Shown here one piece after another: positions 1 to 6,379 of a stretch of DNA of 24,667 nt. A program made the translations under genes and the position numbers. The notes under the pieces are model-generated. The model ran no database searches. It was given only the letters and a program-made list of their open reading frames with translations, and had not been told where the DNA came from. Numbering within the stretch: position 1 is the first letter of the stretch; each line of letters begins with the position of its first letter. Source of the DNA: a virus; the IMG/VR virus record IMGVR_UViG_3300047276_000202, positions 1 to 24,667 of that record; one strand, given 5' to 3'.

Positions 1-7
1 GGAGGAG

Positions 8-208
8 ATGAGGCGCAAGGGTTCGTTCCTTGTACGTATGGGTTCGGCTGCTGGTCCTTTGAAGGATGAGAAGGGTCGCCCGACGAGATTGAAACTTTCA
101 CTTGAGGCTTGGGGTCATGGTGGTGACAAGGCGAGTGCTGTCGCCAAGGGTCGTGCCTTGCTTGCCCGGTATCAGGCTTTGAAGAAAAAGAAGAAGTCCA
201 ATGGCTGA
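8..208 (+). CDS. Small basic phage protein, possibly 5'-incomplete
   Basis: A 66-residue protein with a strongly basic C-terminus (five consecutive lysines near the end). Its middle (GPLKDEKGRPTRLKLSLEAW, then LLARYQ) has a conserved look that I recall from small phage and environmental proteins often found next to DUF5872-like genes, but I cannot name the family securely. The frame is open to the left edge, so the true start may lie outside the window. The GGAGG at bases 1-5 is only two bases from the ATG at 8, which is too close for a good ribosome site. The Met at base 38 is another possible start. The stop overlaps the next gene by 8 bases, suggesting translational coupling. Function unknown; the charge would allow nucleic acid binding, which is inference only. 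Confidence 0.6.
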   Translation: MRRKGSFLVRMGSAAGPLKDEKGRPTRLKLSLEAWGHGGDKASAVAKGRALLARYQALKKKKKSNG

Positions 209-608
209 GTCGGCTTCCAAGACAAACCCTGCTCTTTGGAAGAGAGTGGTCGCCCGTGTGAAGGCAGGTGACAAGGGTGGGAAGTCGGGCCAGTGGTCTG
301 CTCGGAAGGCCCAGTTAGCAACTCTTGCCTACAAGAAGGCGGGTGGTGGTTATCGTGGGGCCAAGTCCGAATCGAATTCCTTGGCAAAGTGGACGAAGCA
401 GAAGTGGCGTACCAAGTCTGGCAAGCCTTCTACCCAGGGCAAGGAGGCCACTGGTGAACGGTATCTGCCGGAGAAGGCCATCAAGTCTTTGTCATCAGAA
501 GAATATGCGCGTACGAGTGCAGCCAAGCGGGCGGCCTTAAAGCGCGGTCAACAATTCTCGAAGCAGCCGAAAGGTATTGCCGAGAAGGTCAAACCACATA
601 GGTCTTAA
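201..608 (+). CDS. DUF5872/DUF6321-like basic protein
   Basis: A 135-residue, Lys/Arg-rich protein. Residues about 8-55 contain the WKRVVARVKAGDKGG and GQWSARKAQLATLAYKKAGG motifs that I recognise as the DUF5872 signature. Residues about 85-130 carry TGERYLPEKAIKSLSSEEYA followed by AAKRAALKRGQQF, resembling DUF6321. Both families are known from phages and large DNA viruses and have no assigned function. The gene starts inside the end of the previous one and is followed after one base by the next, so it belongs to a tight operon of small basic proteins before the terminase. Family naming is from memory of motifs; the function is not known. DNA or RNA binding is a guess based on charge. Confidence 0.75.
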   Translation: MAESASKTNPALWKRVVARVKAGDKGGKSGQWSARKAQLATLAYKKAGGGYRGAKSESNSLAKWTKQKWRTKSGKPSTQGKEATGERYLPEKAIKSLSSEEYARTSAAKRAALKRGQQFSKQPKGIAEKVKPHRS

Positions 609-609
609 T

Positions 610-771
610 ATGGAAAAGAAACCTCCTCTTGGTTCTGGCGAGCGATTCAAGAAACTGACTAGTCAGCTTGAAAAGCAGGGTGCAAAGAACCCGAAAGCAC
701 TTGCGGCCTATATTGGTCGGAAGAAGTACGGCAAGAAGAAGTTCCAAGAGCTTGCCGCGAAAGGGAAGTGA
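610..771 (+). CDS. Small basic hypothetical protein (KKYGKKKFQ motif)
   Basis: A 53-residue protein beginning MEKKPPLGSGERF and containing NPKALAAYIGRKKYGKKKFQ, a pattern I recall from many short phage proteins located upstream of terminase genes. The start at 610 is chosen over an in-frame ATG at 577 because 577 lies inside the preceding gene, the conserved-looking PPLGSGERF region begins right after 610, and 610 lies one base after the preceding stop. Lysine-rich, no membrane segment, no enzyme motif. Function unknown. Confidence 0.7.
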   Translation: MEKKPPLGSGERFKKLTSQLEKQGAKNPKALAAYIGRKKYGKKKFQELAAKGK

Positions 772-772
772 C

Positions 773-913
773 ATGGCTAAGATGATGAAGTCGATGGAAA
801 AGATGGAAGGGTCCAAGAAGGACATGGCTTCCGACAAGATGCAGATGGCCAAGAAGAAGATGGCTATGGCTGCGGCCAAGAAGAAGATGATGTCCAAGAA
901 GGGCATGAAGTGA
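773..913 (+). CDS. Met/Lys-rich mini-protein
   Basis: A 46-residue protein of extreme composition: I count 13 Met and 15 Lys among 46 residues, with the remainder mostly Ala, Ser and a few acidic residues. It contains KK/KKK clusters separated by Met-rich steps, which could form an amphipathic or very positively charged helix. The start at 773 is two bases after the upstream stop; an in-frame ATG at 668 lies inside the previous gene and would add an unrelated Arg-rich stretch, so it was not used. The stop is overlapped by a GTG that opens a possible mini-gene (910-996). Low complexity lowers certainty that it is a real gene, but its snug fit between neighbours supports it. Function unknown. 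Confidence 0.55.
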   Translation: MAKMMKSMEKMEGSKKDMASDKMQMAKKKMAMAAAKKKMMSKKGMK

Positions 914-996
914 GCGGCATCGCTCTCTCATCTGGCGAGCTGTTGGTGATATTCCTCCAGCTCGCTACCTTGGTTTTCCTCGTACACAAGTTGTAG
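910..996 (+). CDS. Possible 28-residue single-TM mini-protein
   Basis: A GTG at 910 overlaps the preceding stop as GTGA, the same arrangement that starts the terminase at 1437. It opens a 28-codon frame ending at TAG 994-996, two bases before the next ATG. The product is VSGIALSSGELLVIFLQLAT followed by LVFLVHKL. From about residue 10 to 26 it is a continuous hydrophobic segment ending in His-Lys, typical of a single membrane-spanning helix. It exactly fills an otherwise non-coding 85-base gap in a tightly packed operon. There is no strong ribosome site, so it would depend on coupling. It could be chance; the hydrophobic composition and the fit are the only evidence. Confidence 0.4.
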   Translation: MSGIALSSGELLVIFLQLATLVFLVHKL

Positions 997-998
997 TC

Positions 999-1244
999 AT
1001 GGACAATGTGATTCGGTTTCGGCCTCGTCGTGTTCCTCGTGAGATCCACGAGACTGAACCGGCAGACATTGATGACATCCTTGACTACGCTCGGGGACGC
1101 CTGACCAACCTAGTCCTAATCGGCATGGACGATGAGGGCCACGGTATTGTGGCAACCTATCCTGGATCTCTCCATAAGGATGAGGTCACGGAACTCTTCG
1201 ACATCGTGCAGCAACTGGTGTTTGGCTATGAACAGCATTCTTGA
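999..1244 (+). CDS. Hypothetical protein before terminase
   Basis: An 81-residue protein. After a basic start (MDNVIRFRPRRVPRE) it contains an acidic helix-like stretch (ADIDDILDYARGRL) and a segment TNLVLIGMDDEGHGIVATYP that looks like paired beta-strands with a turn. I recall similar small proteins in phages and proteobacteria where a 'D.G' turn separates two strands, but no function is known. Its 3' end overlaps the next gene by 17 bases, consistent with an operon leading into the terminase. No clear ribosome site is seen upstream. It might be a small packaging accessory from position alone; no DNA-binding motif is visible. Confidence 0.65.
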   Translation: MDNVIRFRPRRVPREIHETEPADIDDILDYARGRLTNLVLIGMDDEGHGIVATYPGSLHKDEVTELFDIVQQLVFGYEQHS

Positions 1245-1440
1245 AGCCGGTGGCTTTACGAGTCAGTTGTCGGTGGCTGATCGAGACCGGCTGCGCCATA
1301 TTGTCCGCAAGGTGCATCTGTCCCACTACCCGCAAGACAAGCTGACCAACCTTGAAGTCGATAAGCTGATCGACGCCTGGGGGCCGGAGATTGCAGGCAA
1401 GTTGGTCAAAAAAGCCGTCGATGCGGGTTTGATCTCGTGA
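1228..1440 (+). CDS. Hypothetical protein directly upstream of TerL
   Basis: A 70-residue, mostly helical protein. The start at 1228 is preferred over the in-frame ATG at 1132, which would add residues encoded wholly inside the preceding gene. Residues about 15-65 run LSVADRDRLRHIVRKVHLSH through LEVDKLIDAWGPEIAGKLVK and AVDAGLIS, which fits two or three helices. Its stop overlaps the GTG start of the terminase gene (GTGA), so the two are probably translationally coupled. Small proteins with a 'DKLIDAxGPExxxKLxKxAVDxGLI'-like ending are familiar to me directly before podovirus terminases. By position it is a candidate small terminase or packaging accessory, but I see no sequence evidence of DNA binding. 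Confidence 0.65.
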   Translation: MNSILEAGGFTSQLSVADRDRLRHIVRKVHLSHYPQDKLTNLEVDKLIDAWGPEIAGKLVKKAVDAGLIS

Positions 1441-2963
1441 ACTTTAACTACAAGCCCGAAGGTCAAACGCTCAAAGACTTCATGAAGGATAACTCCTTCT
1501 TTCGCGGTCTGCGTGGTCCTGTCGGTGCGGGTAAGTCTGTATGCTGTGCCGTTGAGATATTTCGGCGAGCCCTTCAACAAGAACCCGATGCCAATGGTAT
1601 GCGCCGCAGCCGGTGGGCCATTGTTCGAAACTCCTATCCTCAGTTGAGAACTACAACCATCAAGACCTGGCTTGATTGGTTTCCCGAAGATGTCTGGGGC
1701 AAGATGCTCTGGCATCCACCGCCATATACCCATCGACTTCGCCGTGGCAGTCTGGATATGGAAGTCATCTTCTTAGCCCTCGATAGGGCTGAAGATGTGA
1801 AGAAGCTCCTATCTCTGGAGTTGACCGGCGTCTGGATCAACGAAGCGCGTGAAGTACCTAAGGCTATTGTCGATGCCTGTACCATGCGCGTTGGCCGATT
1901 TCCCTCGATGAAGGATGGAGGCCCTACCTGGTATGGGGTCATTGCCGATACCAACGCACCAGATGAAGATCATTGGTGGCCAATCATGGCGGGCGAGGCT
2001 CCCTTGCCAGACCATATTACCCGTGAAGAAGCACTCATGTTGGTTAAACCTGAGACATGGAAGTTCTTCAATCAGCCGGGAGGTATGGTGGAGATCAAGG
2101 ATCAGGATGGTTCGCTGACCGGATATAAAATGAACCCGGTGGCTGAGAATCGTAAGAACCTAACGCCCAACTACTACCCCGACATTATTAAGGGTAAGGC
2201 AAAGAACTGGATCGACGTCTATGTCTTGAATAAGCTGGGCAGCCTCTCGGATGGCAAGGCAATCTATCCCATGTTCACCGATGACCTCCATGTGGCAAAA
2301 GAGCCACTGCTCCCAATTCCCAATGTGCCCATCATTGTGGGCATGGACTTTGGTCTGACTCCGGCGGCAGTCTTTGCCCAGCACGTTCGTGGCAAATGGC
2401 TGATCCTGCATGAACTTGTAGCTCAGGATATGGGCATCGTTCGCTTTGCCGAGCTATTCCGCATCGAGCTTGCCCAGAGGTTTCCCGGCATGAATGCTCA
2501 TGTCTATGGAGATCCGGCTGGTGATTATCGCGCCCAGACAGATGAGCGAACGCCATTTCAGATCCTTCGATCCGCTGGGATCAAGGCATTCCCGGCTGGC
2601 AATAATGATGTCTCGCTTCGGCTTGAGGCCGTATCGACTGCACTGAGCCGCCTGATTGATGGACAGTCTGGGTTCCTGGTGGACTCGCGCTGCGTTAATC
2701 TGCTCAAAGGATTCCGTGGCGGCTATCAGTATCGCCGTCTCCAGGTATCTGGGACTGATCGGTATGAAGAGAAGCCGGACAAGAACAAGTTCTCCCATAT
2801 CCATGACGCACTGCAATATGCCTTGATTGGTGGCGGTGAAGGCCGAGCATTGACGAATACGGGACAGAACCATAGACCTGTAGTTGCTCGACGAGACTTT
2901 GATGTGTTTACCCGGCAGCCCATGCAGAGGCGTGGCCCACGGGTTAGGTTCGGTCCATTGTAA
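1437..2963 (+). CDS. terL: Terminase large subunit (ATPase and nuclease)
   Basis: A 508-residue packaging motor that pumps DNA into the prohead through the portal and cuts concatemers. The N-terminal ATPase has a Walker A motif GPVGAGKS at residues 27-34 and a Walker B region LTGVWINEA at about 129-137, with Glu136 as the likely catalytic carboxylate. The C-terminal RNase H-like nuclease shows the expected acidic set: Asp304 in GMDFG, Asp359 in VYGDPAGD and Asp457 in HIHDALQYAL. This matches the Terminase_6 layout, and the length is normal. The start is a GTG at 1437 overlapping the previous stop. The terminase precedes the portal here, whereas in T7 it lies after the fibre and lysis genes. 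Confidence 0.95.
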   Translation: MNFNYKPEGQTLKDFMKDNSFFRGLRGPVGAGKSVCCAVEIFRRALQQEPDANGMRRSRWAIVRNSYPQLRTTTIKTWLDWFPEDVWGKMLWHPPPYTHRLRRGSLDMEVIFLALDRAEDVKKLLSLELTGVWINEAREVPKAIVDACTMRVGRFPSMKDGGPTWYGVIADTNAPDEDHWWPIMAGEAPLPDHITREEALMLVKPETWKFFNQPGGMVEIKDQDGSLTGYKMNPVAENRKNLTPNYYPDIIKGKAKNWIDVYVLNKLGSLSDGKAIYPMFTDDLHVAKEPLLPIPNVPIIVGMDFGLTPAAVFAQHVRGKWLILHELVAQDMGIVRFAELFRIELAQRFPGMNAHVYGDPAGDYRAQTDERTPFQILRSAGIKAFPAGNNDVSLRLEAVSTALSRLIDGQSGFLVDSRCVNLLKGFRGGYQYRRLQVSGTDRYEEKPDKNKFSHIHDALQYALIGGGEGRALTNTGQNHRPVVARRDFDVFTRQPMQRRGPRVRFGPL

Positions 2964-3008
2964 GGCTAACTGCACATTTGCAAGTGTCGCACGATCAAGG
3001 AGACTATC

Positions 3009-3230
3009 ATGTGCTTCAGCTCCCCTAAACCCCCGCCAGTTCCACCGGAAGATCCGGCTCTTGCTGAACAACGTCAAGCACAACTTGACGCAGCCAATGC
3101 TCAGAAAACTGAAGATAAGCAACGTCGCCTTCAGGAGCAGATCACTCGTACTGGTGGCATGGCTGGCTTCCGTTCCCTTATCTCTGGCAGCAAGGGCGGC
3201 GGTGGCTTCGGTCGCGGCCTGTTGAGCTAA
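3009..3230 (+). CDS. Small Pro/Gly-rich protein upstream of portal
   Basis: A 73-residue protein with three parts: a Pro-rich start (MCFSSPKPPPVPPEDP), a charged helix rich in Gln/Arg (residues about 17-45) and a Gly/Ser-rich tail (GSKGGGGFGRGLLS). A good ribosome site AAGGAGA lies at 2997-3003, six bases before the ATG. Proteins of this design, with a Pro-rich head and a 'TGGxxGxRSL' Gly-rich end, are common in podoviruses just before the portal. T7 has the small virion protein gp7.3 in a comparable place, but I see no firm homology. It may be a minor virion or assembly protein. Function not proven. Confidence 0.65.
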   Translation: MCFSSPKPPPVPPEDPALAEQRQAQLDAANAQKTEDKQRRLQEQITRTGGMAGFRSLISGSKGGGGFGRGLLS

Positions 3231-3231
3231 T

Positions 3232-4797
3232 ATGATCATCAACGAACCACTACCCGATACGTCTGGCAATGAGGCCGAGGTTCTTAGCAATCGCTTCAAG
3301 CGAGCTAAGACCATCAAGGACTTGTGGCTTCCCAAGTTTGAGGAATGCTATGAGTACTCTATGCCGCAGCGCGAAAGCCTGTATGCCCAGACGCAGGGTC
3401 AGGTTCGTACCGATAAGATCTTCGACGAGACGGCAGTAGTTGGTGTTCAAGAGTTTGCATCTCGCTTGCAAGCTGGTCTTGTTCCCAACTTCGCCCGTTG
3501 GGCTGAACTCATTGCAGGATCTGAGATCCCTGATGAGCAGAAGTCCGAAGTAGATGTGGCGCTTGAAACCGTCACCAATTACATCTTTGAGATCATTCAA
3601 AACTCCAACTTTTCTCAAGAAGTCCATGAGGCATTTCTTGATCTCGCAGTTGGAACTGCTTGCCTTCAGGTCATGGAAGGTGACGCAATCAATCCGGTTA
3701 TCTTTACTGCCATCCCATTGAATCAGTTATATCTGGATATTGGGCCGGACGATAAGATCGACCACATCTTCCGTGAGCGTTCGCTTCGCGCATCCAACAT
3801 CAAGGTTGCCTATCCAAAGGCTACCATTCCTGATGATATGCAGCGTAAGCTAGATACCGGTAAAGATGAACACATCACTCTTGTTGACTGCACCTATCGA
3901 ATCTATGGATCGCTCGATGAGGAGCATCAGCGTGTAGTCTTTGATCCCAAGACCAAGGACATCTACTTCAAAGAGAAGTTTAAAGGTGTTGGCTCAGGTC
4001 AGTATATTGCATTCCGCTGGTCTAAAGCAGCCGGTGAAGTCTATGGCCGTGGGCCATTGATGAATGCAATGCCAGCAATCAAGACCTGTAATCTGACGGT
4101 TCAGATGGTTCTTGAGAATGCTCAAATGGCAATCTCCGGTTTCTACACTATGGAAGATGATGGTGTAGTTAATCCTGATACCGTGCAGATTTTGCCTGGT
4201 ACTATTGTGCCCGTTGCCCCTGGATCGAGTGGCTTGAAGCCAGTTGCTCCTGCCGGTGACTTCAATGTCAGCCAGCTTATTCTGTCTGATATGCGAATGA
4301 ACATTCGCAAGGCACTCTACAACGATATGCTTGGCAATCCTGACAAGACGCCTATGAGCGCGACTGAAGTAGCGCAGCGCATGGCCGATCTGTCTCGCCA
4401 GATTGGCGCAGCCTTTGGCCGCTTGCAGGCTGAGTTTGTGAACCCTGTTCTTCGCCGTGTAGTCTACATCTTGAAGAAGCAGGGCCGCATTAATCTACCG
4501 ACTGTCAATGGTCGTGAGGTCAAAGTTCGCTCAACAAGCCCGCTTGCCCAGGCACAGGCACAGCAGGATATTGTTGTCTTTGATCGGTTTGTCGAACTGG
4601 TGCAAGGACGATTCGGTCCTCAACTGGTTAACTTGCTGGTCAAGAGCGAGGACGCCGCAAAGTATCTAGCCGACAAGTTTGGCGTACCAGAACGACTGCT
4701 TCGCTCTGACAAGGAACGCGCAGATCTGGTGGCTCAACTTACTCAGATTCAGGGAGCTATGAATGGTGGAGAAACGCCTACAGGTGGTGGGGCCTGA
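3232..4797 (+). CDS. Portal (head-tail connector) protein, T7 gp8-like
   Basis: A 521-residue protein close in length to T7 gp8 (536). It would form the twelve-subunit ring at the unique capsid vertex through which DNA enters and leaves. Recognisable family stretches include LQAGLVPNFARWAEL after a helical start with SMPQRES, the GRGPLMNAMPAIKTCNLTVQ region at about residues 275-295, and the C-terminal helix LYNDMLGNPDKTPMSATEVA leading to RQIGAAFGRLQAEFVNPVL. It starts one base after the previous stop and its last 35 bases overlap the next gene in another frame. Placement between terminase and scaffold fits. This is the Head-tail_con family of T7-like podoviruses. Confidence 0.95.
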   Translation: MIINEPLPDTSGNEAEVLSNRFKRAKTIKDLWLPKFEECYEYSMPQRESLYAQTQGQVRTDKIFDETAVVGVQEFASRLQAGLVPNFARWAELIAGSEIPDEQKSEVDVALETVTNYIFEIIQNSNFSQEVHEAFLDLAVGTACLQVMEGDAINPVIFTAIPLNQLYLDIGPDDKIDHIFRERSLRASNIKVAYPKATIPDDMQRKLDTGKDEHITLVDCTYRIYGSLDEEHQRVVFDPKTKDIYFKEKFKGVGSGQYIAFRWSKAAGEVYGRGPLMNAMPAIKTCNLTVQMVLENAQMAISGFYTMEDDGVVNPDTVQILPGTIVPVAPGSSGLKPVAPAGDFNVSQLILSDMRMNIRKALYNDMLGNPDKTPMSATEVAQRMADLSRQIGAAFGRLQAEFVNPVLRRVVYILKKQGRINLPTVNGREVKVRSTSPLAQAQAQQDIVVFDRFVELVQGRFGPQLVNLLVKSEDAAKYLADKFGVPERLLRSDKERADLVAQLTQIQGAMNGGETPTGGGA

Positions 4798-5020
4798 CGG
4801 CATTCCACGTTCCCCTGATAAAGAGGAGGAACTGAACAAGATCTTCAATGGTGTATTTAGTGGGACCGCTGGGACGGAGGTCTTGCGCTATCTACGTTCA
4901 ATTACTATTGAAGCTGTTTCAGGTCCAAACATCACCTCGACTGAACTCTTTCACCGCGAGGGTATGCGCTACCTCGTAGGTATTATTGAGCAGCGCATCT
5001 CAAGGGGCCGTAATGTCTGA
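4763..5020 (+). CDS. Bbp19-like small phage protein
   Basis: An 85-residue protein between portal and scaffold, overlapping the portal gene by 35 bases and the scaffold gene by 8. The central FNGVFSGTAGTEVLRYLR, followed by ELFHREGMRYLVGIIEQRI, resembles the Bbp19 family of Bordetella phage BPP-1 and relatives. In those proteins a short 'F...F....G..VL..L' helix precedes a 'F.EG.R.....I...L' helix. The family has no well-established role; the conserved location between portal and scaffold suggests head assembly. No frameshift signal joining it to the portal frame is obvious; it has its own ATG. The family assignment is moderately sure, and the function is unknown. Confidence 0.75.
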   Translation: MVEKRLQVVGPDGIPRSPDKEEELNKIFNGVFSGTAGTEVLRYLRSITIEAVSGPNITSTELFHREGMRYLVGIIEQRISRGRNV

Positions 5021-5786
5021 TAGTCTTATCTCATCCGGCAATAGCCAGCAGGGCGATGGTGCATCGGCTACCAATAGCCAAATCACTGATGCCGTTACTC
5101 AAGCGAACCAGGGCGAGCAGCGTCCTGAGTGGTTGCCCGAGAAGTTTTGGGTTGAAGGTAAGCCTAGCTACGAGAATCTGGCTAAGAGTTATACCGAAAT
5201 CCAAGCCAAGTTTGGTAGCAAGGAGGAGGATCTTCGCGCCAAACTCTTGGAAGAACTTTCCAATGAAGCCATCGAGGGACGCCCAGAAGCGCCTGAGAAG
5301 TACGAACTTCCTGAGATCCAGGGTGCAAACTACGAGGAAATGGCAAACCATCCACTGACAAAGTGGTGGTCTGAGTTTGCCTTTGAAAATGGTTTTGACC
5401 AGGACACCTTCAAGGAAGGTATCTCTCGGTACATTGAAGCGCGTATGTCGGATGTTCCGAACTACGAAGCTGAGATGAAGGCACTCGGAGATAACGCTAC
5501 GGCTCGAACTGAGGCTGTTGGCTTGTGGGTCAATAAGAACTTTAGCGAGACCGAGCGAAGCCAGATCGAGAAACTTTGCGCCACCGCTGAGGGCGTCAAG
5601 GTTATGGAGAAGGTCATGTCCATGCTGAAGGATGGAGGCTCAAGCTCTGCTTTTGAACCGCCGCCTGAAGTGACGGATAAGGACATCCAGAAGATGATGA
5701 TGGATCGTCGCTACTGGTCTACCAGTGACCGAGATCCGGCCTATGTTGCTAAGGTCGAGGGGTACTTCAAGAAGAAGTACGGCTAA
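5013..5786 (+). CDS. Scaffolding protein, T7 gp9-like
   Basis: A 257-residue acidic protein expected to guide capsid assembly and leave the mature head. The N-terminus is low-complexity (Ser, Gln, Asn, Ala). It is followed by RPEWLPEKFW, a motif typical of podovirus scaffolds, then Lys/Glu-rich helices, and ends in a basic helix (VAKVEGYFKKKYG) as expected for the capsid-binding end. The start at 5013 is preferred over an in-frame ATG at 4986 because AAGGGG at 5002-5007 is correctly spaced for 5013, and the 4986 start would sit deeper in the upstream gene. Its position between portal and capsid matches T7. Its stop overlaps the next start as TAATG. Confidence 0.88.
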   Translation: MSDSLISSGNSQQGDGASATNSQITDAVTQANQGEQRPEWLPEKFWVEGKPSYENLAKSYTEIQAKFGSKEEDLRAKLLEELSNEAIEGRPEAPEKYELPEIQGANYEEMANHPLTKWWSEFAFENGFDQDTFKEGISRYIEARMSDVPNYEAEMKALGDNATARTEAVGLWVNKNFSETERSQIEKLCATAEGVKVMEKVMSMLKDGGSSSAFEPPPEVTDKDIQKMMMDRRYWSTSDRDPAYVAKVEGYFKKKYG

Positions 5787-6244
5787 TGCTAATCCGGCCT
5801 TTTGAGGCTCGCGATCTTAATGCTTGCATTGAGATTGGGGCCATGATGCACGAAGAGAGCGTGTATCGTATCCACCCATTCAGCCGGGAGCGTCTAACGT
5901 TCCTGGCCCATCTTTGCCTGACAGATCCAAATTATGTCTGTCTGGTTGCCGAGAAGGATGACCGCCTTGTGGGGCTTATGGTTGGACTGGCTGCACATAA
6001 TTTCTTTGCCGATACCAGGTATGCGGCTGACCTAGCCTTATATGTTGTTCCAAAGTATCGAGGTTCTACCGCTGCTGTCCGACTGGTCATTGAGTTCCAG
6101 AAATGGGCCATGAATGCCAACTGTAACGAAATCCGTTGCGGAATTACAACAGGCATCAATGACGAGGTTGGGGCTAAGATCTATAGGCGATTCGGATTTG
6201 AGTTTGGCGGCAGTCTGTATGTCAAGCAGATTAGTCCATTGTAA
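5786..6244 (+). CDS. GNAT-family N-acetyltransferase
   Basis: A 152-residue single-domain GNAT protein, which would transfer an acetyl group from acetyl-CoA to an amine. The pattern is an N-terminal MLIRPFEARDLNAC beta-alpha unit, a central strand pair (CLVAEKDDRLVGLMVGLA) and the acetyl-CoA motif ALYVVPKYRGSTAAVRLV at about 84-101. A final YRRFGFEFGGSLYVKQ forms the last strands. In the loop the usual R-G-x-G-x-G/A is R-G-S-T-A-A, so the second glycine is replaced by Thr, a tolerated variant. It sits inside the head operon and its start overlaps the scaffold stop (TAATG). GNATs occur in this position in several podoviruses; the substrate is unknown. A virion protein or a host protein are both possible. 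Confidence 0.85.
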   Translation: MLIRPFEARDLNACIEIGAMMHEESVYRIHPFSRERLTFLAHLCLTDPNYVCLVAEKDDRLVGLMVGLAAHNFFADTRYAADLALYVVPKYRGSTAAVRLVIEFQKWAMNANCNEIRCGITTGINDEVGAKIYRRFGFEFGGSLYVKQISPL

Positions 6245-6245
6245 A

Positions 6246-6285
6246 TATGCGGACCTCAAGAAAAACCTATACCCAGGCCCGCATA
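6246..6285 (+). promoter_or_regulatory. Long imperfect hairpin upstream of capsid gene
   Basis: Arms TATGCGGACCT (6246-6256) and AGGCCCGCATA (6275-6285) pair over 11 positions with one A-C mismatch, leaving an 18-base A-rich loop. It begins two bases after the GNAT stop and lies about 95 bases before the capsid ATG, in the longest non-coding stretch of the head block (6245-6379). No T-run follows, so it does not look like an intrinsic terminator. It could be an RNA-processing or transcript-stabilising hairpin comparable in position to the T7 RNase III site before gene 10. The rest of the gap holds a shorter GGTGA...TCACC repeat (6321-6325, 6342-6346). No convincing promoter was found. Confidence 0.5.
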
Positions 6286-6379
6286 ACTGGACGAGCCCCG
6301 CAAGGGACAACTCATCCCCCGGTGACTGTCGGATAACCTATTCACCACAGGTTTAACCAAACGTTGAAAGGGCTAGATC

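Noticed and set aside
668-772. Longer start for the Met/Lys protein
   Set aside because: The extension lies entirely inside the preceding gene in another frame and has unrelated Arg-rich composition.
2454-3335. Long minus-strand open frame (293 codons) across the terminase 3' end
   Set aside because: It crosses terminase, the 3009-3230 gene and the portal start, all of which have clear + strand coding support, and its translation shows no recognisable domain.
4986-5012. Longer start for the scaffold protein
   Set aside because: AAGGGG at 5002-5007 is correctly placed for the ATG at 5013, not for 4986.
6247-6336. 29-codon ATG frame in the gap before the capsid gene
   Set aside because: No ribosome site, no recognisable composition, and the start lies in a hairpin arm.
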